IMG/VR virus record: IMGVR_UViG_3300025165_000008
Span: 1-49,859 of that record
Strand: one strand, 5' to 3'
DNA length: 49,859 bases
Source of the DNA: a virus
Position 1 is the first letter of the stretch. Each line of letters opens with the position of its first letter. This document shows positions 7,066 to 18,900 of the stretch, piece after piece. The translations under genes and the position numbers were made by a program. Under the pieces are notes generated by a model that saw only the letters and a program-made list of their open reading frames with translations, did no database searches and was not told the DNA's origin.

Positions 7066-7083
7066 TACGGGTATATACCCGTA
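7066..7083. promoter_or_regulatory. 18-bp perfect palindrome at the transcription start (candidate operator)
   Basis: TACGGGTATATACCCGTA is a perfect 18-bp palindrome that begins 6 bp after the -10 box, so it covers the expected transcription start. This is the classic place for a dimeric repressor to block initiation. The half-site CGGGTATA recurs at positions 5-12. No repressor gene is recognised in the window, so the binding protein would be host-encoded or lie elsewhere. A hairpin role in the leader RNA is also possible. Confidence 0.5.
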
Positions 7084-7107
7084 ATTTGGTATTTCAGAGA
7101 GGTTACT

Positions 7108-7752
7108 ATGCCTATTGCACCCCCAGGTTCTGGTGGAGTTCCGCCCGGCGGAAACCTCGGCCAGACACTTTTAAATGCCCTTAATGAACTTTCTAGAATC
7201 AAGTCATTAAATTTACCAGACAGTCTAAGAAATAGACAACTGCTACAACAGGCTGAACAAGCGGTAGCACAAGCACGACTTGCTATTCAAATGGCTACAG
7301 GTTCTCAGCAAGGAATGGCTGCGGGAGCCGGTGGTGCGGGTTTGGGTGGTGCAGGTCAGGCCGGTTTTATTACTCCCTCAACGATTGGGAGTGTAGCCGG
7401 AGGGGCGGCGCTCGTTGGCGCTGGCGGTTTACTTCTGGGTGGAAGTAACCCTCGGTATACTTCTGAAGAGTTAGCGGCACGGGGATTAGGTTCAGCAATG
7501 CAAAGACCCAGTGTACTGCCGGGCACCTTCACATCATCGTACTTACAATCACCTTCTCAATCGCTTTCACCCCTTCCTTCGCGAGCAACTTCTTCTGAGG
7601 CTACAGTTGCTGCCAGTGAGGGTAGAAGATTAATTGCCACTCCACCACCTAATCCTACTTCACCCAACCTAACGGATATTCTTAATAGCCGCAAGCCGAT
7701 GACAAAATATTTCAAGTCGCGCGGCGTTAACCCTAGAGTTAGAGCTAAGTAA
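7108..7752 (+). CDS. Gly/Ala-rich hypothetical protein upstream of terminase
   Basis: This 214-residue protein starts at an ATG with AGAGAGGT upstream and is the first gene after the 7031 promoter. Residues ~18-60 form a predicted helix with Leu, Gln and Ala. Residues ~65-112 are Gly/Ala-rich and hydrophobic and may insert in a membrane. The remainder is Ser/Pro-rich and ends in a basic tail. The position just before the large terminase is where a small terminase often sits, but no DNA-binding domain is visible. A minor virion protein is equally possible. Confidence 0.6.
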   Translation: MPIAPPGSGGVPPGGNLGQTLLNALNELSRIKSLNLPDSLRNRQLLQQAEQAVAQARLAIQMATGSQQGMAAGAGGAGLGGAGQAGFITPSTIGSVAGGAALVGAGGLLLGGSNPRYTSEELAARGLGSAMQRPSVLPGTFTSSYLQSPSQSLSPLPSRATSSEATVAASEGRRLIATPPPNPTSPNLTDILNSRKPMTKYFKSRGVNPRVRAK

Positions 7753-8003
7753 TGGCTGGCGTATCGACGATCACTCAAAGTTTTACTCTAGATAGCCGCC
7801 GCCAAATGGGATGCGTAACGGCTACTGATTATGGCGATTTACAAACTCTAATGATCGACATTATGAGTTTAGCGGATGACCTAACTGGCAAGGGTGGATG
7901 GGAAATGAGTCAACTAATTATCCATCCAATTACGATGGGCGCAAACGTTAAATGGTTTGCTTGTCTTTGTTTCTTATTCGACAAAGATACAAGTATCTTT
8001 TAA
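7752..8003 (+). CDS. Hypothetical protein
   Basis: This 83-residue protein's start overlaps the preceding stop (TAATG). It looks like a small alpha/beta domain with a hydrophobic C-terminal strand containing two Cys. It lies directly before the terminase. No family is recognised. Confidence 0.6.
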   Translation: MAGVSTITQSFTLDSRRQMGCVTATDYGDLQTLMIDIMSLADDLTGKGGWEMSQLIIHPITMGANVKWFACLCFLFDKDTSIF

Positions 8004-8012
8004 GGAGTAAAT

Positions 8013-9665
8013 TTGAAGCCTTACGTAAAGTGGATCGAGGAAGGCAATTTCTGGATTCGCGGGGCCTATGATCCAGTTACCGATCTGGAAACACCGACGG
8101 GACCTCTAAAACTGGTTGTACACCAGAAGAGGATTCTTGCGCATTGTCTTACTCCATATCAGGAAAATGGGGTATGGAAGTTACCGTATACAACTGTTAT
8201 CTACTCTTGTCCAAAGAAGTCGGGGAAGACAACGATTGGCGCGAGTGTAGGTGGCTGGTTTAGTTCGGAAGCGGTGGATAACACGGAGAGTTTCTGCCTA
8301 GCGGGTGACTACGAACATGCTATGGGCCGAATGTTTGACGACCTCCTGTTTGACGCCACATACGGTAGGGACGATTTTCCAAACGGCAAGTTGTCCGAGA
8401 AGCCAAACAGAGACTTGCTGGTGTATCCCGGCGACAAGAGTATCCAGGCTATTGCACAAGAGTATAAGACCGCTTCTGGTTCTCGACACGCCTTGACCCT
8501 CTGGGACGAGTTGTGGACCTACACGTCAGAGGCATCCAATCGTTTGTGGGTAGAAATGACGCCGATCAAGATTCCCGGCGTCCCGATCTCGCTACGATTC
8601 GTTAGTACCTATGCTGGATTCGAGGGACAGTCGGACCTTCTGTGGAGTCTATATGAGCAGATTGTTCTGAATGGTGAACCAGTACCAGAATTGATCGACA
8701 TAACACATGCGAGCGGCGAGCCGACCTGCTGGAAAAATGGTCGTATGTTCGCTTACTGGGATAGTGCACACAGGATGCCATGGCAGACTGAGGACTACTA
8801 CCTAGAACAGCTTGCATCGGGAATGAAGCCGAACGAGTATGCCCGTCTGCATGAGAACAGATGGACAACTGGCTCGGAGCCATTCATGCCGATCTCTTGG
8901 TGGGATACGGTGGCGGTGCTTAAAGGGTCCTTGGAGTATGACACTAAGAATCCTCGCCGACAACTTCCCGTGGTCATTGGCTGTGATGCCTCTACTAAGC
9001 ATGACTCTACGGCGGTGGTTGGTGTGCAATATGACTATGAAGAGGACATGTTGTATGTGGCCTTCCACAAGATTTGGAGACCGTCTCCCACGGAGCCAAT
9101 GGACTTTGAACACACGTTGGAACGGTATATCCTAGAGCGCCATAACGAAGGCTTCCAGATTGCGGCAATAGTGTATGATCCAACCCAACTACACCGCTCT
9201 ATGACCCGTCTGGGTGTGACAATCCAGGGCGTTACTGAGTTTCCACAGACCCTGCGCAATATGACTGCAGCCAGCGAGACGCTGTATGGGTTGTTTAAGA
9301 ATCAGAAAATCCTGACTTATAAGGATGAAGAGTTCCGTGCCCATATGCAATACGCTATGGCAGAAGAAAAAGGTAAGGGTTTTCGCATCGTAAAGCCACC
9401 GCGAGCTTCGGCGCACCACACTGATGCGGCTATCGCCCTAGCGATGGCAACGTTCTATGCCTATAAGACACACGGTTACGACGTAAGTAAGCCCATTCAA
9501 ATCGAAGTACCGTTTGCTGAGGGCTCCCAGTTTCAAGAAAAATCTCCAGAACAGATACAGGAGGAGACTAATCTGCCCCCGCAACTTCGTTCTGGCGGAC
9601 TCACAGAAGAAGAGTTCGATGCACAATGGAAAAAGCATGTCAAACGTGAGGGCCTAAATGCCTGA
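8013..9665 (+). CDS. terL: Terminase large subunit
   Basis: This protein packages phage DNA, using an ATPase motor and a nuclease. The 550-residue product shows a Walker A-type loop CPKKSGKTT (residues ~66-74) and a Walker B ending LWDELW (near residue 168) with the catalytic Glu. The RNase H-like nuclease follows, with GCDAS (near residue 325) as the first metal-binding Asp and HHTDAAIA near residue 470 as the last. This layout and length fit the Terminase_1 group. It starts at TTG, supported by AAGGAG 7 nt upstream. It overlaps the portal gene by 8 nt. Confidence 0.92.
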   Translation: MKPYVKWIEEGNFWIRGAYDPVTDLETPTGPLKLVVHQKRILAHCLTPYQENGVWKLPYTTVIYSCPKKSGKTTIGASVGGWFSSEAVDNTESFCLAGDYEHAMGRMFDDLLFDATYGRDDFPNGKLSEKPNRDLLVYPGDKSIQAIAQEYKTASGSRHALTLWDELWTYTSEASNRLWVEMTPIKIPGVPISLRFVSTYAGFEGQSDLLWSLYEQIVLNGEPVPELIDITHASGEPTCWKNGRMFAYWDSAHRMPWQTEDYYLEQLASGMKPNEYARLHENRWTTGSEPFMPISWWDTVAVLKGSLEYDTKNPRRQLPVVIGCDASTKHDSTAVVGVQYDYEEDMLYVAFHKIWRPSPTEPMDFEHTLERYILERHNEGFQIAAIVYDPTQLHRSMTRLGVTIQGVTEFPQTLRNMTAASETLYGLFKNQKILTYKDEEFRAHMQYAMAEEKGKGFRIVKPPRASAHHTDAAIALAMATFYAYKTHGYDVSKPIQIEVPFAEGSQFQEKSPEQIQEETNLPPQLRSGGLTEEEFDAQWKKHVKREGLNA

Positions 9666-11514
9666 AGAAACCTTAGTTAATGAAACGTTACCCGTAATTC
9701 TTGATCGGTATAGACGCGCCAAAACTATGGCGATGCCTTGGCATAACCAGATCAAGCGTTGGCGGGATTTTTATGACCAGTCCCACTACAAAGCGCGGGC
9801 TAAGATTAACGAGACACAGTATCCCGATCCTACGCCCACTAATGTCGTTGATGTTGCTGTTGGTGTTCTTGGGTCTCATCCCCTAGAGTTTAAGGCAGTG
9901 GGGTGGTCTCCATCTTCAGAAGAGCAGAAGGCCACAGATAACGTAGAGAAGTTTCTTAATGGTGCTATTGATGTAGCCAACGATCGAGAGGATATGCTTA
10001 TTCCTTACATGGTGAATATGCACATGGTTCGAGACGGGGCCGCAGTAGTTAAGAGCGTCTGGGACCCTTACTTAGCAAATCGACACGCCGCCCTAATTCA
10101 ATTACCTAATCCCGATGCAGAGTTGGGAGCACCCCAGTCTATACCTATGCGGGCGTTCCTGGAACTGCCGCTTAGAACTCAGGTTATTGATCCGCTAGAG
10201 GTCTATATTGTCCCTGGCGGTAGACAGCGATGGCTTTATCTTTTTCACGCAACTCGCATGTCTGTGTATGACGCAGAAACCTTATACAACTTTAGAGACG
10301 AGACCTTTACCGGACGGGAAGCTGAGAAGATGTATGTGGAGTATGACCTAATTGATTATTGGCGGGTCGCACACTACCCTGACGGCGATTACATTATTAA
10401 TGCTGTTCTATTCAATGAGAAGTTCATTCCTGGGTTCACTCCCCGAGTTATGGAGGGTTACGAAGAACTTCCATTTACCATTGGATTCTTTAAGCCAGTA
10501 GACCTGAAAGAACCTGATAAGTGGGGGCACGGAGTTATCCGCCCACTTGAGCCTTCTATTGTGATGATCGAGCGGAACGTCAACCGGCGACAGCGCCAGA
10601 TTGATGTTTATAGCTCGTTACCTATGTTTGTTAAGGCCTTACCGGGCCGATCCGTGACGGTTGACTCTGGATTTGGAAAGTCAATTAGCCTAAGCGTAGA
10701 CGAAGAGATTGGGTTCCCAACATGGCCGGGTAATGCCCCGGACTCGAATCTGCAGATTGATTATTTGCGATCTCGTCTACAGCAATCTGGGTTCAGCGAT
10801 ATCCTGTTTGGTATGGAAGGACAGGGGGCCGGGTTTGCTATCAGCCAGATGACTGACCAGAACCGCATTCGCCTGATTGAGCCTATTCGACAGATCGAAT
10901 TGTTTTGGTCGAAGTGGGCGCATAAGGCGCTTAAATTGGTTCGCAATTTTGCTTCTAACTCTATGCTGCGGGTTTACGGGACCTTTAAAGGCAAGAACTT
11001 TGCCGACCAGATGATTGGTAGAGAGATTGCTGACTATAAGGTAACGGCCAAGATCAAGGCCGAGTTCCCTAATCAGCAAGTAACAAACGCTGCGCTATCA
11101 ACACAGTCCGCAGATACTCTATCTCTACGAACTAGGATGGAGCGATACTGGGATGTGGATCAGCCCGGCGATGAGTGGCAGCAGCGTATGATGGAAATGG
11201 CGGAACAACATCCGTCTATGGTTCAGTATGGGATTTTGATTGAACTACAAAAGCGCGCCGCAATGGGGGATCAGGCCGCCATGATGGTTATTCAGTTGAT
11301 GATGAATCAACAGGGCCAGAATGGAGGAAGACCGGCAGAGGGTGGGGGTGGAACGGCCCCAGGTAACGCGTTGGGTACGGCTAGTGCTACTGGCGCAAGA
11401 ACTCCACAGGAAGCCGGATTCCCCGCACCGGGTCAATCAACCCTTGATACAGTTAACCGACTTTCTAACCAACAACCGGGCCTTGATGGCTCGATAGGAG
11501 GAGCAATTGGGTAA
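9658..11514 (+). CDS. Portal protein
   Basis: The portal is the dodecameric ring at one capsid vertex through which DNA enters and leaves. The 618-residue size, its place directly after the terminase with an 8-nt overlap, and its features fit: an N-terminal helical region, a central crown with a VVKSVWDP strand, a stem with SDILFGMEGQGAG, and a helix with repeated Arg/Gln preceding a C-terminal region. The last ~80 residues are Gln/Gly/Pro-rich and probably disordered. No single catalytic motif is expected in a portal, so the call rests on context, size and general resemblance. Confidence 0.85.
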   Translation: MPEETLVNETLPVILDRYRRAKTMAMPWHNQIKRWRDFYDQSHYKARAKINETQYPDPTPTNVVDVAVGVLGSHPLEFKAVGWSPSSEEQKATDNVEKFLNGAIDVANDREDMLIPYMVNMHMVRDGAAVVKSVWDPYLANRHAALIQLPNPDAELGAPQSIPMRAFLELPLRTQVIDPLEVYIVPGGRQRWLYLFHATRMSVYDAETLYNFRDETFTGREAEKMYVEYDLIDYWRVAHYPDGDYIINAVLFNEKFIPGFTPRVMEGYEELPFTIGFFKPVDLKEPDKWGHGVIRPLEPSIVMIERNVNRRQRQIDVYSSLPMFVKALPGRSVTVDSGFGKSISLSVDEEIGFPTWPGNAPDSNLQIDYLRSRLQQSGFSDILFGMEGQGAGFAISQMTDQNRIRLIEPIRQIELFWSKWAHKALKLVRNFASNSMLRVYGTFKGKNFADQMIGREIADYKVTAKIKAEFPNQQVTNAALSTQSADTLSLRTRMERYWDVDQPGDEWQQRMMEMAEQHPSMVQYGILIELQKRAAMGDQAAMMVIQLMMNQQGQNGGRPAEGGGGTAPGNALGTASATGARTPQEAGFPAPGQSTLDTVNRLSNQQPGLDGSIGGAIG

Positions 11515-11713
11515 TCCATTTGAGCAGGCAATGAAGAACACGTTGGATCGCGTTGGGGCGGAGACCGACCCAGCGTTGATTCAGTACAGCAAATTGCAAA
11601 ATACACACTTCCGGGCACTACAACGTCGTTTTGGATTTGACCATGTTCAGCGGTACATTAGAGTAATGGAAGCTAAACGAGCGGGCATTCCACGTCTGTT
11701 CGGGAGAAAGTAA
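11507..11713 (+). CDS. Small protein between portal and virion genes
   Basis: This 68-residue basic helical protein has a TTG start supported by a strong AGGAGGAG site and overlaps the portal end by 8 nt. It is rich in Arg, Phe and Gln. It may be a minor head or adaptor protein, but no family is recognised. Confidence 0.6.
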   Translation: MGNPFEQAMKNTLDRVGAETDPALIQYSKLQNTHFRALQRRFGFDHVQRYIRVMEAKRAGIPRLFGRK

Positions 11714-11714
11714 C

Positions 11715-12686
11715 GTGCCCTACGGAATTAGCGATCAGGTTTGGCAGTATCTCGATCCCCAAACACAACAAGGTATAATTGATGCTTATGGAGGATCAAC
11801 TCAAGTAGGAGGTTCTGGTGGTGCTGTTCCAGGTAGCTGGCCCGACGACCAGCCGCTTCCTGATCCTTACCTTCTTGACTTAGGATATTCAACACCCGAG
11901 TCTCAGCAGCAGGCATTAGCCGAGATTATGGGCGCAGGATATACTTACGATCAGTTTATTGAGGAATTCTTTGGATCGGGTACATCAACATCTACTCAAT
12001 CGGGGAGTAGTGGCGGCGGCGGTGGGTTTATCCAGGATATTGGTCCCGCCGGCCCGCTTGCTCCGATATCTGCTACATTTAGTCCATACGAGCACCAGAT
12101 CGCGAGCGCGCCTGAGTGGTGGAAGGCTTTGGCACCGGATGTCATAAACCCAGTATCGGAATACCAGACTCTTTCTAACTTGCTGATTCCGTTTTTGAGT
12201 CCAGAAGACCAGAGAACCGTGGCGACGAACCTCTATCAATCTAACCCTACACAGTTCTCGCACTTGAATCCAGAACTCTTAGAAGGACTTCAGCCAGCCA
12301 CAGAAATTACCCCCCAACTTCGTACTCAATTCTTCACTGGGGAACGCGCACAGAACGCATTGACTGCATTTGATGAGCTTTTGAGTATTTCTGGAAAGAG
12401 CCCGGATGACTTTGGGCCGGGGTACAACTTCTTGCGGGGTCTAGCAGATACTGTTAAAGACTACAGGTTGACTTCTGGAGCTTCTCAACTAACTGAGACT
12501 CAGCAAGGACAATTGTTATCGGCTCTTGATCCGATGTTGGCACAGACTGAGAGTAGAGAATTAAGTGCGTTCGGGCCGTTAGCTCGAAGCTTTGTTAATC
12601 CGTTCTTTTCTGCCGGTTCCCTAACCGGACAGGTTCGAAACAAGTTTGGTGATTTGATTCGTCCGCCCAACCCTAGATACTTCTAA
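11715..12686 (+). CDS. Putative minor virion protein
   Basis: This 323-residue protein has a GTG start with GGGAGAAAG upstream. It has an N-terminal helical part (residues 1-80), a Ser/Gly-rich linker with a run of Gly near residue 100, then a mostly helical Leu/Gln/Ser-rich part ending PPNPRYF. A similar SNPR(Y) phrase occurs in the 7108 gene product. It sits between the portal and the giant protein, so an internal head or ejection-related role is plausible but not shown. Confidence 0.55.
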   Translation: MPYGISDQVWQYLDPQTQQGIIDAYGGSTQVGGSGGAVPGSWPDDQPLPDPYLLDLGYSTPESQQQALAEIMGAGYTYDQFIEEFFGSGTSTSTQSGSSGGGGGFIQDIGPAGPLAPISATFSPYEHQIASAPEWWKALAPDVINPVSEYQTLSNLLIPFLSPEDQRTVATNLYQSNPTQFSHLNPELLEGLQPATEITPQLRTQFFTGERAQNALTAFDELLSISGKSPDDFGPGYNFLRGLADTVKDYRLTSGASQLTETQQGQLLSALDPMLAQTESRELSAFGPLARSFVNPFFSAGSLTGQVRNKFGDLIRPPNPRYF

Positions 12687-12695
12687 GGAGATAAC

Positions 12696-12962
12696 ATGAA
12701 AGAGTATAAGTTTGCAAGTATAGGCGCTGGAGAGGTTGATATAGTTTGCAACAAGTGGTCCCGAGAGGGATGGGCTGTTGATAAACTATATAAAGAGAAT
12801 AACAAGTTCTACGTTTTGTTTATTCGAGAGGCCCTAGAAGACCCAGCATATGTGCCAAATCCTCCAAAGCCTCTGGCACCGAGAGGTAGACCAAGAATTA
12901 AGGCTGCCGAAGAGCAGGCCATGGATTTAGAAATAGGTGCTGAATCAATAATCGAGGGCTAA
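12696..12962 (+). CDS. DUF4177-like small protein
   Basis: This 88-residue protein is preceded by a very good AAGGAGATAAC site. Residues 1-50 form a compact alpha/beta unit with W-x-REGWAV near residues 22-30 and a following beta strand, reminiscent of DUF4177. The tail contains RGRPRIK (near residue 65), an AT-hook-like element, then an acidic end. It directly precedes the giant gene with no gap. Confidence 0.5.
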   Translation: MKEYKFASIGAGEVDIVCNKWSREGWAVDKLYKENNKFYVLFIREALEDPAYVPNPPKPLAPRGRPRIKAAEEQAMDLEIGAESIIEG

Positions 12963-15900
12963 TTGCCAACCTATCCTCCAACTTCTACCCCACCTCCGCC
13001 ATCATTTTCTACCACTAGTCCCGAAGATGTCTTTAGTCGTGCCTCAGCTATAACGGGCAGACAACCGGCATTCGGGGGAGGCGGCGGCGGAGATTTGCCC
13101 CCTCGCCAGAGTAACGAAGGTAGTGATATCTACTTCGTTACCCCTGGTGATTCTTGGGGTTCTATCGCTCTTCGAATATATGGAGACGAGCGGTACAAGG
13201 TAGACCTTCAGGGTTCTAACCCGGGCCGTCAAGTATTGCACCCAGGTATGACCTTGGTGCTGCCAGATAGAGTAGAAGACCCCCGAGTACCTACACTAGA
13301 GAGAGAAGATTTCTGGAATACTGACGCATTTGCGGATACTGTTAATGCCGCAGAAGAGACGCGTCAGATTTTGCCTATCTGGAGACACGCAGAGCAGAAG
13401 TGGCCGGAGTACGGAAATATTGTATTCCTGGGTTTTGATGAGAATAATGATCCGTACCCAACCACTGATCCGACCGGCATGCCCCTATTCTGGGACCCTA
13501 AGCAGCAAACATGGTCTATAGAAGACACCGGCATTTCCTACACAATGGGAATGATCGAGAATGATTTCATTAAGCCCCTGACTCTACAAGAGCGCCAAGA
13601 TTTGTACATAATGGGAGTAGAGCAGAAGCTGCAAGGAATTGAGCTTGGTGCCTATGATGCTGGTGGTACTCAAATGTGGCAGGATTCTATTACTAGAAAT
13701 CTACCCCAAGACACCGCGTTTGTTCCTACTCTGCATGATGTTCCACAACCTACTCCACTGAAACTTGCTTGGTGGGAAAGTGCTTTTGATGCCCTTAGAC
13801 TATTGGAAGAGCCAGTTCGCGGTTTAGCCAATGTTACAACCCGAGAATCAGAGGAAGGGCGTCCGGGTATTTCTCACATGGAGTTGGCGTGGGCCGGTAT
13901 TACAAGTCTTGGGAAGGTATTTGTTACCGGCTTAGGATATGAGTATGCCAATATGCGAGAGGTTGGCGCGGGCATATTTGGACAAGAGATTAAGCCATAT
14001 GGCGTTGATAAAGACACGAACACTAAGTATACAGAAGATGAAATAGACACACTCATCGCTAGTGGACGGGCCGATGAGATTACTTGGGTTACTCCCCCAG
14101 ATTATTGGCGGGGTGAGTTCGACCGCTCTATGGAAACCATGCTTGCCATTTATAGCCGCGGAGGCTTAAGTGGTCGAGTTGGGGACATGGGGATTTATCG
14201 AGATACCTTTGACTCTGATGAAGAGTTTGATGCCTACGTTCAGGGCATCTTTAACGCTGAACCTGGGTTACAACAAGAGGCCTTAGCGAGAAGTAATCGG
14301 GATAGAGATAGAATGGAAGAGACTCGCAAGGAAGCTCTCCATGAGAAGTCGAATTTAGAGTCGCAGGCGCATGCTGCTCTGGCAGAAGGAAAGGGGGGAT
14401 TAGCAGTTAGCCTTATGACCGAGGCTAAGCAGCTTGAACTTCGCGCGGCACATTGGTATAGCCCATTCTTTATGTGGTCTAGACTGGATGAGCCTTGGAG
14501 AGAGGAAGCCTTCCTTAAGGCCGTGGCTATAGCGGAACTTGAGAATATGGGTCCACTAGACCCGCGCGTAATTCGTACCATACGAGATAATTACGAACAT
14601 GCGGGCGTAAACCTTGCCATGGGTATTGCTTTCGACATATCCAACTTCATGGGCATTGGCACAGGGAAAAAGATTCTTTCAGAGGTGGGTGGAGGAATCG
14701 GTGATCTATTTAGACTAGGTGGCCGGGCGGTTAGGTCTACGGGCGTGCTTGAGACTAAGCCCATCAGAACTGTGCTAGATTTCTTCTTTGCAGAGGCTCA
14801 TAGCTCTGTTGCTGGAGTTTATAAGAGAAATGCAAGTAACTTGATTCAGAAGCTGGCGCAAGGTACTGAACAAACCTTGACAGGGCCTATTGGTACAACC
14901 CGTGGTTTAGACCAGATGATTGAAGTTTTGGCTTCGGCTGCTAAAGGCAACCCAGACGCAATCGCAGAATTACCTGCGAGTGTGACGCGAAGATGGCAAG
15001 TTCTTGCGCGCGGTTTACAGGACTTATACAATCCTAATATGTCCGAAGCATGGATGCAGCGCATTAACCCAGACAACTGGGGACAACTTATTGACGATGC
15101 CTATAACATCATCTTTCAGCGCAGTTATGACCGTGCGATCCGGGACACCATTCGAGATTTCCCTAATCTGCCAGTAGCTCAGCAGGTAAGTAAGGCTAAG
15201 GCTATTGCAGAAGAAATCGCATCTAAGCCACGTCTCGTTGCTGGTGAGTTTGCACAGAACTTTGAAACTGTCTATAGACGATTGCATGAAACAAAGCTAG
15301 GTCCAGAGACTTTGGACGACAACCCTATTTGGCAGTTTATGAAGCGCATTGGCGTGAATATGGAAGGCGACATGGAGTTGGGTCGCGGCGCGTTTAAACT
15401 GTTCTACGGATTCAGAAACCACTTGTTTGAGTGGTGGTTGGGATTGCGTCCGGGCTGGACGGCTATTAACTACCTGGATTCTACTGTACGTTTCTTGCTC
15501 TCGGGCGGTAAGTTGTATGATGACATGGGCACTCTACATAGCATCAATACTCGTCGATTGCTTGGTCGTAATCTTCTTCGAGAAGAATTTAAGACGGCAT
15601 TTAGTCGTGCTATCCACGAACTAGAAGGGGAATTAGATTACGTTGAACCCATTGTGGAGAGAGCACTGCAGGGCCAACGGTTTAAGTATGGTCCACTAAG
15701 TCTTCTAACTGACGCTCGGCGACAAATTATTGCAGAGAAGAGAGCAGTACGGCAGGCGCGCAGCGCAACAGATAACTTGTTGCAGAAGATTTTGCGCTGG
15801 TCTTGGGATCAAGTAGGTATGACCAAGAACATTCTAGCGCGTGGGGCAGTCAATACAAATGCACTGATAGAATTCGGGCTTCGAACTAGATTGTCTATCC

Positions 15901-18900
15901 AGAAGTTTGATTCTGTATTCTGGACAATGGATCAGTTTAATTTGGAGAAGATCGTCGATGACATGGTTCAACTGGGTGCGACTCCCGATACCATTTCTGC
16001 TTTTCGTAAAGCATGGTTAGCGTCCGCTGATGATGTAGAGAAAGCCGCAGAGTTTATGAACATACTGGGTGGCTCAGGTAGACGAAGCGAGCGTTTATTC
16101 TCGCAGATACTTCCAGATAACTGGGAAGATATACTTCAAAAGAACGGAGTGGACCGCCGGATGCGGGCGCTCATCTTCCGGCCTATTGTCGAGGATATTG
16201 AAGATGTACTGCGCAAGGTAAAGCCAGAAGGCAGAGTTCAAGCCGTCACAGAGTATGTAGATGAGGCAATCTACAAGATCAACTCAGAGTTAGTTGATCG
16301 TAGTAATGACCCAGCCCTAAGATCGCTTGCTGATGATATGCGACCGGGCGGCACTGCGGGCACTACACGACCAATCCCTGGAGTAGTAGAACCAGTAGTT
16401 ATTGACCGAACGCGCAGTGGTGCGGTTCGTGTTGGTGATGATTGGTGGCGTCCAGTAAAGGATGGTGAAGTATTCGAACCTGGACATGAATTTCGCATGG
16501 GGCTTGGCGACGGCGAGCAGACTTGGGTAAAGATGACTCCCGAGGAAGCTCGGGATGCCGTACGTACTCGTGGGTCCGGCGGCGTTCGGCTCGGCGTACA
16601 GGAAGGAGAAGTACGCCTAGGACTGGAAGGTGAGGAACTAACCGTAACTACCGAGCAAATGCGAGTAGGCAAGAAGATTGTCTACACCATGAGCGAGGAT
16701 TACTACCGCCTTGGAGAACTGCAACGTGAGTCTACCGCCCGGCTATTCGATGCCGAACGACAAATCTCTGAAGCCATAGACACGGCGGCTGGGACCGCTG
16801 AGGCACTTGCAAAGGGCACACAAAACCTTGCAGTTGCTAAAGCTCTGTTGCATCATGATGCACAACTTCGTCTCATTCGAGATAATGTTAAGAAGTTTTT
16901 CCTGCGCGTCTTCCCTGGTCCCTTAAGACTTGATCCAGGTCCTCTTCGAGCAGCGGCGTGGGAACATTTTGATCGCCTTGGTCAGCAAGTTTACGAAGCC
17001 ATCATCACTTTCAATGATGAGGCTATCGAAGCCGCTCTCCGGGGAGAGATCGTGGAAGTGCCGGGTCTTCGAGACATCCTGTTTAAGGCTGGCGTTGACC
17101 TAGACTTTGAGAATGGGGCACTGCGGGCTATTCGTCTAACCGACGCAGGCGCGGGTACGCGTGTGTCTTTTAGTTCTTGGCGGGGTACGGTGTACCTACG
17201 CAAACACCTGATTCAAAGCTTCTTTGGAAGAAACGTAACTATCAAGAACGCGGAAGCGGCCTTTAACGCCGCCTTTACTGCACAGCATGTAGCGTCTACT
17301 AGCGCGGCTCAGACCACCGCGGACGTAGCAAAGGTTGTGGCTAAGGAGTTTGGAGAGAACGCCGGGCAGGTTATTGACGATGCTACTCAACACGCAGATA
17401 ACTTGTGGGAAGCCTTCGCTACTCAGGCTGATGATGGTGGAGAGTCGCTACGAAGTCGCTGGGGGGCAGAAGCCACTCAAACTCGTCAGGGATTCATTGA
17501 CTTCTTAGAACAAGAAGTTGCTCGTCTAAGTGGCCTTTCAGATCAATTATTTGTTCAGGGTGAAGCATTAGGAAGATATGCTTCTGGATACATGTCCAGA
17601 TCGCAAATAGAAACTCGTTTAGCGCAAATAACAAGTGAAATCTTTGACATGCCAGCGGGCTCTTCAGAACTTCAATGGGCAAGAGCAGAACAGGGCGCAC
17701 TAAATGATGCTTTACGACGAGGGATTACAGAAGCAGCGGCACCTCCCGTACATCAAGATACCATTGGAGCCCTACGTCGCCTACAGGACGAAGCCCGAGC
17801 CCTGGCCGTGTCTATTGACATCGCTACTCTGCCCCCAGAATTAGTGGGGCACGCGGCGGGTCCGATCCCTCGCTGGATGCTATCTGACGGTATTCAGTCC
17901 TGGTTGCGAATTACGAATGACATCACTGCCCAGAGATCGGCGCTTACAAGAAGCTTGGAAGAACTGAAGCAGGGCATAGTAAAGGGCCTCGCTGACGGCA
18001 CAATGGATTTTGCCAACATCCCAGCCGACCAGAGAACGCTTATTCGGGGAATCCTTGATGAGGCTATTTGGCGAAAGGGAGCGGCACACGACGTTGCTAT
18101 GGATGGAACCAAGGCAATTGCGGATGTTAATCCAGGCCGTCTAGAAGAACTTTCAGCGATGACTAATGCTGCCACGGGCACAGACACATTTGAGGGGGCA
18201 GTTAAGTTTACGCAGGACCGGATGTTGGAATACGGTAGGAACTATCGTATTGACAACATGATAAAATCTGTCTCCCCATTCTGGATGTTCCAGAGTCGTG
18301 GACCGATATTTTGGATTAAGGCTTTTGCGCAGCACCCAGAATATTTGGCGTGGTGGAGTCGATATCAGAGAACCCAACGCAAGCACCAGATTGACAACGG
18401 TGCGACCGATAGTGCAGGCCGACCATTGCGCAGCCTATACGGATACTTTCGATTGCCCGGTACTGATCTATGGTTCAACCCAATATACTTTTCTTCGGGT
18501 AAATACGTATTGCCGCGGCCTTCTCCATATGCTGGAGAGTTTCCTGACAACATTGGACCATATGAAGAGGCTCTTAACTATGCTTACGAGTATGGACAGA
18601 TGTTTGGTTTCCGACCGGCCCCATGGATTCAATTCCTCTTGATTCAGGGAGGAATGCTTGATACTCAGAGATACCCTGTGGGCTCTTTGATTTCACAAGT
18701 GGATGTGGTAGTTCCTCCATGGATTCAGCGGGACATTCGACGCGCGCTTCGCCAGTCTCGTTACCCAGGAGACCCTGGCCTGTTTACTGAGGATGTAGGA
18801 TGGATGGACTTCTTGGTAGAACAGGAAATATATATGCGCGCCCTGCAGGAGCTTACGGAGAATCCAGATAATCTTGCCAAAGTGCAGAGCGAGATTTACA

